Both the position numbers and the translations under genes were made by a program. DNA of 64,000 nucleotides from the NCBI GenBank assembly GCA_025685495.1, contig JAJNMT010000105.1, forward strand, positions 682,001-746,000, written 5' to 3'. Below are positions 19,861-29,308 of the stretch, one piece after another. How positions within the stretch are numbered: the stretch's first letter is position 1; every line of letters starts with the position of its first letter. The notes under the pieces were generated by a model. It had not been told where the DNA came from and did no database searches. It worked only from the letters and a program-made list of their open reading frames with translations. Origin of the DNA: Huntiella abstrusa. Taxonomy: Eukaryota; Ascomycota; Sordariomycetes; Microascales; Ceratocystidaceae.

Positions 19861-20769
19861 GATATGAAAGGCCAATAACATTTGTTCCAATCTCAGGCAC
19901 AAACGGACAGTTTAACTATGTGAGTAATGCCGTGGTCTCTGGCACTGCCCCACCGACACTTCTAACACTAGAAACGAGTTGGTTAGCAGCAGATCCGCAT
20001 GTGAAATTTGACGAAGTCAAGGTAAGCGTAGAAAAGACGGATCTGCGTCAAAACATGTGTCTCGTTGCCGCACTCTCACGATGAACGAGCGATGCGATCC
20101 TTTGGCAAACTAATTGAGTTCTTGTCTTGAAACATGAGCAGCTGGTCTCTAATAGCTTAAGGCTGGACCTTTATAGCCTCGGGAGTGGAAACAACATTGT
20201 CGGGGTCGGCGAGATCATCGACCCAGAGCGCACCTCGAAAAAACATTGGTCATGCGACTAGGCTCCCCAGGCTACTTATCAGCATTTTCCAGCTGCGACA
20301 TGGTAGCGATTTGACCAGATCCATGGTGTCTATGAAGCTGTATATAGATAAATAGAGGCAGTGTTCAGATGGTTGGTAGCAGAAGTACGAGAGCAGCGGC
20401 CTGGAGAGGCTTGAAGAGCCAGAAGATACTTGATATCAGGGCTAGCCTAGAAGACCCGGCTCATAATCTGTAAGATACATCCAGGCGGTTGAGACAGAGA
20501 GAAAAGGTAGGACGAAGGCACCTAAAGTGTCCACTCTGTTCGGGAGATATTTACCCCCAAGATATGTCGATTTGCGTGCAGACGTCTGTCCGCTATATTA
20601 TGTTCTGCCTGGTGCCTCACATTGGGCGTTTGAGATTTTTTTGTGATGTCGTCCGTATATTGGCAAGTCATGTTACGTGTGTTATGACATGGTGGGACTT
20701 AGTTTCGAAATGCAATGCCGTTGTAATTGCCCAAAATCCTATGATTTGAACCATCATTACTAACAGAAA
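19861..20769. other. Decayed sequence upstream of Copia copy 2
   Basis: Probably the gag/protease region of the Copia element or unrelated repeat debris. A 77-codon plus-strand frame (19851-20084) has no recognisable features. No host gene is supported. Confidence 0.35.
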
Positions 20770-20935
20770 CAATAACGGCTTCGGGATATTTGTAATGTGA
20801 AGTAGACTTCTAACTGTGTGGAAGATGATGAGCTCTATCTGCCGAATAAATCTCTTTGATGCCGAGCGTACACTTCACACCTCCGGTGGATGATACCAGT
20901 ATCTTGACGATATTGCTTTGAACGGTTGCTCACCT
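20770..20935 (-). pseudogene. Copia integrase fragment
   Basis: Reverse complement aligns by eye with 19110-19260 of Copia copy 2: a gtagacttctaa stretch, then ggtggatgataccagtatcttga. Too short and damaged to be translated sensibly. It shows that a second Copia copy once lay here. Confidence 0.5.
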
Positions 20936-20969
20936 ATGTCTGGAAAGCAAGGTCTGAAGATGTGAATAT

Positions 20970-21440
20970 ATGCTAAGCAATGTGCAATACCGCAAAACAT
21001 ATCAGGCTGGGTGCGAACGAGGTAGAGAAGAAAAGTAGCATGATGATTGATGAGGTGTTTGTCCTGCTAGCGGTGATTATTCTTGAATTCTACCTGCAAA
21101 ACAGGGAGCATTGCCACGCTTTACTGGTTGCTGCTAGACCAGACGTTGTCTCTAGACCAGGAAATCACCACCAACTCAGCACGTTGGATCTTGGTAAGCC
21201 TGCGCTCGTGAAGCCTTTTTTGCCTAACAAAACCTTCTCAGATGGGGCACTAGAGAGCTTCAGTTTATCCGTGAACGCGGTTACCCAATTTCTAACACCT
21301 CTGGTTCGTTGACCATCTTTTTTCTTCATCCGTCTTTGGCACTTTCACCTTCATGATGTGCGAATGTCCGCCTTCGTGTCATACTTCGTCCATGTATATT
21401 TGGATGTTATGTCTATGGTGGTTGGTGTTGCATGTTGTAC
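20970..21440 (+). repeat. Dispersed repeat R, copy 4 (diverged)
   Basis: Shares the start region (agaagaaaagtagcat, then gtgattattcttgaattctacctgcaaa) with R copies 1 and 3. The middle differs. Together with copy 3 it brackets the Copia copy 2 in the same orientation. Confidence 0.45.
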
Positions 21441-21739
21441 CCCGTAGGCACTCGTTTGTTCACATATTCCTAGACAAAGAAGCCAAAGAAGGCGGGAAAC
21501 GGATGACTCAAAAGCAGCCGCGCGTTGAAGGACCGTGAATGCGGGATGTTCATTTCTTGACGACGGATACTCGAAAAATACGAGACAACCCCAAGATTAT
21601 ATAGAATAGAAGCACACAGGTATAAAAAACCAAGAGGAACTCTCATAAGCCAACTACCAAGAACAAAGCCAAGTGAGTAGTCCAGGCATGCACCTGGATT
21701 GTGGCTTCAGATTACATTGACTCATTTGTCACTTTATCC
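21441..21739. other. No feature recognised
   Basis: Repeat-poor, no convincing frame. Confidence 0.3.
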
Positions 21740-21945
21740 AGAGACGAGAAACCTCGCTTTATCACCAGCCGCTCGACCTACCAGGTGTGGCCCTCCTCGA
21801 CCATGATACCAAGAACGCCTTTACCCAAGTGATAATTGATTCTACAATGTCTAATGAACTACCAAATGGTCACTATCCTACGTTCGGAATCGGAAAACTA
21901 AACAAGGTCCTGCATGCTTTCAAGCAATCCTCAAGATAGTGGTAT
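21740..21945 (+). pseudogene. Copia RT fragment, plus strand
   Basis: Translation gives LLDHDTKNAFTQVII and ELPNGHYPTFGIGKLNK, which correspond to LLQYDVKNAFVHAKI and ELPDGHYPKSKIGKLNK of Copia copy 2 on the other strand. This is an isolated piece of about 55 codons in inverted orientation to the main copy. Confidence 0.7.
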
Positions 21946-22089
21946 CAATTGTTTTTTCAAGGTTTTTCGAGAAGTTCCACGGCAAATGTTTACCAAGTCA
22001 TGCATAGGAATGTCTGACATTGCAGATGTACAATACGCAGAATATAAGAAGTGTACAGGTATGGTAGAAGAGACAAGGAAAAATAGGGT

Positions 22090-22500
22090 GCAAATAGATA
22101 AACATCTGTTATTCCATTTGTGATCATGGCTCTAGAACTCTCTCCGCGAAGCCGGGAGATTTGCCTCCGCTTATAATTCATTTCCAGAGTTTGTGGAATG
22201 CTTCTAATCAGAACATCTCATTTTGCTCCTTTTGCGACGGCCGAGTTTTCTCGATTGCGTCATTGAAGGATTTCCATCTGGTCTTGGGCGGAGTCTGGTT
22301 GCTGTCGCATCACAGATTTATGTATCGATGCTCGTTCTTCTAGAACTTTTGACTCCCAACTTTCCCATTGCGTCGATCATCACGTTCTGCCGTTTGTTGT
22401 ACTTTCGCCTATATGGCTATATGCTGTTTGTATTCTTGTGTCTCACATTGTTCGTGTATGTTCAATCTTTTTCGCAGTTGTCCACTTGGATTTCTAAATA
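22090..22500 (+). repeat. Dispersed repeat R, copy 5
   Basis: Contains gagatttgcctccgcttat, ttgctgtcgcatcaca, then cccaacttt and the gtctcacattgttc tail in the same order as copy 3. Confidence 0.55.
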
Positions 22501-22504
22501 TTAA

Positions 22505-22890
22505 GGGATAGAACATGAAACATTACTAACATGAACTAACTCGATCAAGACCAGAGCACACAAGGCATAACATACGCTTATCCACAACATGCAAACACAC
22601 TCAATACACAAAGCATAACCTAGAAATGTACACGCCAGATGTGAGGCACCTTTACGGACATAGATTAGCCATATGAGCGAAAGGCCAGAACATAGCAGAA
22701 GGAATGAGAGTGATGACACAAAAGAAATGGTAGACGGAGATAATTCATGAAAGAGGAAAAGTCGAAGTCAAAGGCCCGGGAGGACGATGACCAATAAATA
22801 AACCCGCAGCACCACGGCAAGCAAGTATCACCGGAAGACATTGTGACCATCCCCCAATAGCGCCATCCGAAGAATTCCGTTCTCACAACA
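22505..22890 (-). repeat. Dispersed repeat R, copy 6 (inverted, tail to tail with copy 5)
   Basis: Reverse complement keeps cctttcgctcatatggct and the cctcacat and taggttatgctttgtg order of the family, strongly diverged. Copies 5 and 6 meet tail to tail at about 22502. Confidence 0.4.
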
Positions 22891-22949
22891 GAATTGTATC
22901 AGTGCAAGAAATCTTTGCTCGGACAGGAAAGCTTTTTTGACTGAGGAAC

Positions 22950-24560
22950 CATTCTCAGCGCAAGCTAAGGTCTCTAAGAGCAAGGTCAGCAAGATCTAAC
23001 GCGCTGGTTTTGCACAGTCGACCAACTGTTTAAATAACACAAAACGGGAAGAAGATCTCTCTGCTTTGATGTCGTCGATGTAACTCAGTTGGAGATGTTT
23101 GACTGGAGCGCACTGCACCTTTATTTTTCTGGCGTAGATGAACAATAATATAGACGAGTGAGGGCTCCCTTGTGGTATTCCCACCCTGATTACTTGAACG
23201 GCACTTTGCTACCCTTCGAATCTGAGTGACGTGCTCCGACCCGATAGGAACGACTCTACTCACTGCGTAAAGTTATTTGGCAGACCGAGCTCTTGCATGT
23301 TTTTTGGCAGTTTGTCTTTGTGAACGTGGTGGAATGCACCCTTAATATCTGTGAGAAGCACGCTGGTTTTAAGCCCTTTGGCCTTCCACCGTTCATCTTG
23401 GTCTTTAAGGAGCATCAGCGCATTAACAGTAGACAGCTATTTCCGGCCGCCTAGCTGCTATACACTCAGCAGATCGTTGTTGAGTGTGGCGAAGTAACTC
23501 AATCTCGAAGCAAACATCTTTTCCATTACCTTGCTAGGGCAGTTCAGCAGGGAGATTACTTGGTAGTATTTGGCCTGTGAGTAGTCTTTCTTCCCTGGCT
23601 TTTGCAAAATAACTCCAATACCTTCCTTCCACGCACCAGGATGTATGCCCGATGTGAAAACCTTTTGGTATGCGAGGTTAAATATCGATGGCGCGAATTG
23701 ATATGCTTTATGTATGATGGCCAAGGATAACCCATCTGGGCCCTGGGCCATGTTGGGTGACGACAAAATTGCCCTTTCAATTTCATTTATGTCTAGCGCA
23801 GGCCACTTCCACTTGGAAGAATCCGGCCAGCTGGTAGGTGGTGGTGTGGTTGACGAGAGTTGGGTTGGAGTAAAGTGATTTGGTAAAGGAACTTCACTTA
23901 CTTGGGTCGAGGAAGTACCATCGTTGGTACGAAGCAAGGACATAAATGTCTCTGTCTTCTGCTCCAAGGTTTCTGCTATCTGGGCTTGGAAGGAGAGGTA
24001 AGGTATAGCAGTGGTGGTTGCAGGCTTGGTGTACTTCAATGGTCCGTACACCTCCGCACCCGTCGCTTTACCTAGGTAAGTTTCCGAGCACAGGATTTTT
24101 TTCTGCTTTTACATCCTTTTCGTAGCGTCGTCTGATGGACTTTCAAATCCGTTATGTGATCTTGTTATTCTTGAAGCGCCTTTTAGCCCTTCAATTGACT
24201 TTTCTCTTCAGTTTCAGTTCGGGGGTCCACCATCTTTTTGATTGTATGCACCATTCTTGGTGGGGGATTTCAGCTTGCGCCGCCTCTTGGGGGATCCCGG
24301 TAAGAGCAGTAGCACACGCTTGGATATCGCTTGTCTCTTGTAAGAACGCTTCCAGAGGGCCCGCACGGGTCGTCAGGATTTGTTCAAACTTGAACCAGTC
24401 TGCTTTGTTGAGGTTGTACGCTACCGGCCTGTCTTTTAGAACTGACTTTTCCTTTGTTTTTAGGTGTATACATTCGTGATTTGAACCCATTAGCCCACGA
24501 TATGACCATTGCCAATCCTTTCAGGCATCATGTCGAGGGTGACGACGAGGTCAATAACCG
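22950..24560 (-). pseudogene. LINE-3: endonuclease C-terminus and RT, decayed
   Basis: In element order: SNHECIHL at about 24460-24490 (the SDH-type end of a LINE endonuclease), a basic linker, then RT N-terminal motifs (SSPNMAQGPDGLSLAIIHKAY, VISLLNCPSKVMEKMFASRL, 23458-24051) and, after shifts, GIPQGSPHSSILLFIYARK and LSYIDDIKAE (22996-23184). The motifs match LINE-A closely in order, including YIDD rather than YADD. No RNase H follows, because the copy ends in R repeat sequence. Multiple stops make it non-functional. Confidence 0.75.
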
Positions 24561-24569
24561 AACGGTGGT

Positions 24570-25108
24570 CCATATTTGCTCTGAATTGAATGAATGAAAA
24601 TCTTTGCTTTATCTAGTAACTAAATAAAACCTATTCTATGTAGTGCCTACTGCTGCGTTGCATGCTTAGCGGGTTGAAATGATCATAAGTGAAACGGCCA
24701 AATACTGATCAATTGCTGACGGGTGCGCTGGACCTGGAAAAGGAGAAATATGGCTCGACCAATACAAAAACTCCTCTGCCCAGCAGTTGCTCGCTCTGAA
24801 GCGTGTGTGCACGTAGCGCCTATTCTGCTTGCTGTAGTTCAACAAGGTAGAATTTCCGATCCGTATCAAGTGACAGGCAAACAGCTAGCCACTCCAAACA
24901 GGTGACCCCTCGAAGAGGGCGAGGTGTGAGAGCGGAAATCACACGGAACAGGTAGACAAAGGATATCCACCAAAAACAAAAAAGGAGTAATCAAATTGTA
25001 GAAGTGTCGAGGCGGGGTTCAAGAGGCGGCAGAAAAGGATGTATGGGGGATGTCCCCGAGGTTGTTGCTGGGTGGGGGTTCTGGTGGTGGCCGGGTCGGA
25101 GAGGTCGT
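24570..25108 (-). mobile_element. LINE-2 copy 2, 3' part
   Basis: Reverse complement matches 13440-13773: gccgcctcttgaaccccg, cgacactt, cacacctcgccctc, and an end in cattcattcaattcag. It is separated from its 5' part (30921-31830) by LINE-A. The junction shows LINE-A's target duplication ggtcggagaggtcgt (25094-25108). Confidence 0.75.
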
Positions 25109-25120
25109 TTTTTTTTTTTT

Positions 25121-25312
25121 ATAATCATAAATGCGTATTATCCTATCTAGGGACATGGCATGCTCGCTTTAAGCTGCGGCCAGCTATCTTAACTATCTTT
25201 ACATGGGACCTTCTAGTTTTCTGTTTTCTATGTAGACAAAGGAAAATGGGGGTTTGTTTTGGTGCTCATTTGTGTTGTCTGCTTGGTTTGAGCGAGGGGA
25301 GCCAGGCGTAGG
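25121..25312 (-). other. 3' UTR of LINE-A
   Basis: Ends in tatgattata followed by poly(A). Contains ccctagataggataatacgc, which recurs diverged at the 3' end of LINE-B and as a solo tail. It is presumably the RNA segment recognised by the LINE reverse transcriptase. Confidence 0.7.
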
Positions 25313-28300
25313 CTACAGGCGGGCTGTAGGTGGGTGTTCTCCGGAAGCAGGGCTTTGGACGCTGCTGTTTTGGGTGGCGCTGGAGGTCGGCGGTGTGTTT
25401 GGGAGGACGACATTGGATGTTGGTGACCACCTATAGGTGCCGAACCCTGTATTCTTGATAAATTTCAGCATTGCTGCTTTCCCTTTATCGGAGAAGAAGA
25501 GTTTGGGCATAGTGGGCGGTTCCCCAAGGTCCAGTCGTAAATCGTTTTGTTGCGAAAGAAATGTGGGGCAGTGTAGCGTGACATGTTCAACCGACTCGTT
25601 CTCTTCACCGCAGTGTCTGCACACTTGGGAGTCGACTTTCTTGGCTTTAAACAAGGCTGGGAGGTAGCATCCTTTGCCCATAAGGAGGTGGTAGAAGGCC
25701 GTCGTGAGGTTACGTGCGCCTTGGATCGGCTTCTGTATCTTTGCGATGCCTCCTCCCATTCTGCGGTAATGTGAACCACAAAAGCCGGTTGCGTATGGAT
25801 TGTCTGTCTCGATCAACTCTTGCCATTTCTTCTTCACGTGTTCCTTCATCGCCCGTTTCAAGTAGCTGGCTGTGACGATGGGTTTGTCCGGTGGATTTAG
25901 TTCCAGGGCTGCTTTAGCGGCTTCATCCGCACGTTCGTTGCCAGCAATGCCCATGTGGCCGGGGCACCAGTTAACGATGATGTTGGCGTTGTTGTTAGCT
26001 GGTGGCAGTTGTCTGATTATCTCCGCCCAGTAGGTAGGCTTACCAAGCCTGCGAATGGCTGCTTGGCTGTCGACGAAGATGTGTATGGTGGAGGTGGGGG
26101 TTGGGAGCTGACGGGCGTAGGAAATGGCGCGCAGGAGAGCGAAGGACTCGCAATCGGCGACTTCGACATACTCGCCCAGGGCCTGACATTCAGTCATGAT
26201 GGTGGCTTGGCCCTTGAAGTGGACTAGTGAGTATGCGGATCTCTTTCCTTCCTTCGAGCCGTCGGTGTAAATGGTGTCACAGCCTTCTAGCGACATTGTG
26301 TCTAGTTCTTTGCACAGGTCCAGGTGCGCTTCGGCGGCAATTTCTTTTGACACGTTAGGGATGCTCGTGGTTAGCGGGATTGGTTCGCGCCACGGGGCTT
26401 CCCATTCGATTTTGTCTCGGAGAATTGTCGTATTGTCTGGCACAAAACTACGGAAGGTGGCGGCGAGGTACTGGATCGGGCCTACTGGCGGGGTCGCAGT
26501 GCAGCCGATAAGGTTGAAGTCTTCTTCCGAGGTGAAAGTGTCATGGTGAGGTTGCATTCGGCGGCGGATGGGATGGTGCATTGGGAAGTCGAGAACTCGG
26601 AGAGTGTAACGCATGTTCTTCATGGATAGGGCTAATGGCATGGGTGGTAGTCCTGTCTCCAGTTCTGCCGCCCGTTTGGGGGTGCCATGGCCCGTACCCA
26701 GGATGCGCTTGGCAACATTGTACTGGAGGCTCTCGAGTTTCCCTGTAAGGCCTACTGGTTTCTTAACGGTCCACCAAAGTTCGGAACCATATGTAGCAAT
26801 GGGCATGATCACAGTTTGGTAAAGCTGCCGGATGGCGTTTGTCGATAGACCACGGCGTTGACCAGTCAGGCGGATGATCCCGTTGTATGCATCTTCGGCT
26901 TTGTGAACGCGCTCTTGTACGTGCTGATTGAAGCGCAGGTGTGGATCAAGGGTAAAACCGAGCCATTTAACTGTCTCACTTGGCGATATTTCGAGATCTC
27001 CCACTCTGACGCAGGCGTCTTTTGCTTTGGCAGATTTAGAGCAGTGCAGTAGTTCTAGTTTTGAGGATTCGAACTCGATGCCTGCTTCGTGGGCGGTCTG
27101 CGTGAGATATTCGATATGTCGGTTCAAAGTTTGGCAGTTTGACTTGATCGATTTTGAGGCAACGGCTACCGTGATGTCATCAATGTACGCAAGGACCAGG
27201 GATTGTGTGGATAGCTGTGTGGGTAGAGGTGGTGGGAGTCTTAGAGTACGTGCGTATATCAGGAACAGGATTGGCGAGATCGGGCTGCCTTGGGGTACTC
27301 CACTGTTGATGCCAGTGAGGTCACCAATTTGATTTTGAATCTTCAGTTGGACATGGCGTGACTGGAGGAAGCTATTTATCCACGTGAGGCATTGGACCGG
27401 GAGACCGACTTCCATGCAGGCTCTCAATAAGGTTTTCCTGTCTACATGGTCGAAGGCTCCTTTTACGTCCAGAAAGGCGATGCTCACCGTGAGGTTGTCC
27501 TTTTTCCAATCGGCTATTTGATCCATGAGCAGGAGTCCACTGTCGATAGCGGAGCGTTGACGGCGTCCTCCAATTTGGCTGGGGTCTAAGAGTTGATCAT
27601 CTGTTGCGGCCATGAAGCTGAGACGACGGGCGTAGATCTTTTCTAGCATCTTTCCCGGGCAGTTGAGAAGAACGATTACGCGGTAAGCTTTAACGAGCGA
27701 GTAGTCAGGTTTGTCCTTCTTCGGGATGATGACACCAGTGCCTTGGCGCCACGCGGATGGGTGCACGGCTAGGTCGAACAATTTGCGATATGCAGAAATG
27801 ATAAGTGCGGGGTGGGCTTTCAGTGCTTGTTGGATGATGATGGGGGCCATGCCGTCTGGACCGGCGGATTTGTTAGGGAGTGTCGAATTGATCGCCCAGC
27901 AGATTTCGTTGTCGGTGATGGGGGCCCAGGACATTTTGGCGATGTAATCAGGTGGCAGTTCCAATGGTTCATCTGGCCGGTTGCTGTGGTCTTGCTCGCC
28001 ACCCAGGAGGGAGAAGAAGGCGTTTTCTTTTTCATGGAACTCGTGACGGGCAGTCCCGGCGTGTTGGATGGTGGGCACTATGTTGGGTTGGATCCCGCGG
28101 GAGTATTTCAAGGCAGTGTAGATTTCCGGGCCTTGTGCGTTTTCAAGGAAAGCATTCCAGTGGTACTTCTTCGCTGCCCGTATGGCTCTGCGGATAGCTT
28201 TGCGGTCATGTTTGTACAGCGAGAAGGGAACGCGGCCTTTCTTGTACAATCGTTCAGTGCGCTTGGCTGTCTTTCTGAGTTTGGCTAGCTCATCATTCCA

Positions 28301-29308
28301 CCATGGTTTGCTCCGCGGGCTACCTCTACACCGGGGGATGGCAGATTCGCAGGCTTCGTGGAGGCATTGAGAGAGTGTATTGGCTACAATTTCGGGGTCG
28401 TTGCTCTGTTGGATCTGGTCTAGGTGTTGTGCGGCTTTGGACTGTATTGTGGCTGCAAAAAGTTCCCAGTCGGCTTTCTTGATGTTGTAGGACCGGCTGG
28501 GGCTGGCGAACTGGGGCAGAGCTGACGAGCGCAGGAGAATACATTCGTGATCTGAGGTGCACATACCTAGGTACGACCATGTCCACGACGTCGTTGACGG
28601 GTCTATTGTGAAAGCCAGGTCTATGACGGATTTGTTGACTGAGGAGGTCCTGTAAAAGGTGCCCCCTTGCTCTTGTACGACCTTGCGGTCTACTAGCAGC
28701 TGGGCATCTTGATTTTCCAGCCAGTCTACGAGCTGTTGGGCTTTATCTGAAGGTCTGGCACCGGCGTCGGACCACCAGGGGTGGTGTAAGTTGAAGTCGC
28801 CCAGGATAAGGGTGCGCCGCTGGTCTTGGCTGTAGCGGGCGGGGCGTGTGAGGCGAGAGAGGGGTTGTTCGAGCAGGCGGGTTCGCTCTATTGTCGTTTT
28901 GGCGTATGATGTAGGGAGATTGTGTTTTCTTCTTAGCTTGCGGGTCTTGACATTGTTGTACACGTTGAGTAGCTGCACATGGGTGTCGAGGTGGAGGTAT
29001 ATAAGTTGGATGTCACCTTCCTGGGTACCGAAAACGTCGAAGTCGGCAGTGAATGATAGAGACTTGTGTACGTAAGTTACAACACGGGGGCGATAGGGGA
29101 GTTTTGATAGCGGGGGATATGGTGTGACTGTGGTGAAGTCTGCGTGTTTGTGGAAGATCCACTCGCCGTCCTTCTCGAAAACGTGCGGTTCTTGGATGCA
29201 GATTATCAGGGCCCCTTTCTCTTCGGCTTCTTTAAAAACCAGGTCCATGACTCCTTTTCTCTTCCCGTGGTTGTGCTGTATAATTGAGAGTTGGTCGTAT
29301 TTATACAT
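25313..29308 (-). CDS. LINE-A ORF2 protein: endonuclease, reverse transcriptase, RNase H, zinc finger
   Basis: 1,331 residues from the ATG at 29306-29308. The EEP endonuclease occupies about 1-265, with catalytic-type motifs IQEPH (38-42), LGDFNLHHPWW (169-179) and SDHECILL (252-259). RT follows: SAGPDG (481-486), FLDVKGAFDHVD (612-623), SGVPQGSPISP (669-679) and YIDD (708-711). RNase H carries TDGS (D1016), E1054, FVDSQAA (D1080) and GNERAD near 1123-1128. A C-x2-C-x8-H-x4-C finger is at C1230, C1233, H1242, C1247. The enzyme would nick chromosomal DNA and copy the element RNA onto it. Length and order fit full Tad-like elements. No stop or shift was found. The start overlaps the end of ORF1 by 8 nt, suggesting coupled reinitiation. 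Confidence 0.93.
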   Translation of the reverse strand: MYKYDQLSIIQHNHGKRKGVMDLVFKEAEEKGALIICIQEPHVFEKDGEWIFHKHADFTTVTPYPPLSKLPYRPRVVTYVHKSLSFTADFDVFGTQEGDIQLIYLHLDTHVQLLNVYNNVKTRKLRRKHNLPTSYAKTTIERTRLLEQPLSRLTRPARYSQDQRRTLILGDFNLHHPWWSDAGARPSDKAQQLVDWLENQDAQLLVDRKVVQEQGGTFYRTSSVNKSVIDLAFTIDPSTTSWTWSYLGMCTSDHECILLRSSALPQFASPSRSYNIKKADWELFAATIQSKAAQHLDQIQQSNDPEIVANTLSQCLHEACESAIPRCRGSPRSKPWWNDELAKLRKTAKRTERLYKKGRVPFSLYKHDRKAIRRAIRAAKKYHWNAFLENAQGPEIYTALKYSRGIQPNIVPTIQHAGTARHEFHEKENAFFSLLGGEQDHSNRPDEPLELPPDYIAKMSWAPITDNEICWAINSTLPNKSAGPDGMAPIIIQQALKAHPALIISAYRKLFDLAVHPSAWRQGTGVIIPKKDKPDYSLVKAYRVIVLLNCPGKMLEKIYARRLSFMAATDDQLLDPSQIGGRRQRSAIDSGLLLMDQIADWKKDNLTVSIAFLDVKGAFDHVDRKTLLRACMEVGLPVQCLTWINSFLQSRHVQLKIQNQIGDLTGINSGVPQGSPISPILFLIYARTLRLPPPLPTQLSTQSLVLAYIDDITVAVASKSIKSNCQTLNRHIEYLTQTAHEAGIEFESSKLELLHCSKSAKAKDACVRVGDLEISPSETVKWLGFTLDPHLRFNQHVQERVHKAEDAYNGIIRLTGQRRGLSTNAIRQLYQTVIMPIATYGSELWWTVKKPVGLTGKLESLQYNVAKRILGTGHGTPKRAAELETGLPPMPLALSMKNMRYTLRVLDFPMHHPIRRRMQPHHDTFTSEEDFNLIGCTATPPVGPIQYLAATFRSFVPDNTTILRDKIEWEAPWREPIPLTTSIPNVSKEIAAEAHLDLCKELDTMSLEGCDTIYTDGSKEGKRSAYSLVHFKGQATIMTECQALGEYVEVADCESFALLRAISYARQLPTPTSTIHIFVDSQAAIRRLGKPTYWAEIIRQLPPANNNANIIVNWCPGHMGIAGNERADEAAKAALELNPPDKPIVTASYLKRAMKEHVKKKWQELIETDNPYATGFCGSHYRRMGGGIAKIQKPIQGARNLTTAFYHLLMGKGCYLPALFKAKKVDSQVCRHCGEENESVEHVTLHCPTFLSQQNDLRLDLGEPPTMPKLFFSDKGKAAMLKFIKNTGFGTYRWSPTSNVVLPNTPPTSSATQNSSVQSPASGEHPPTARL

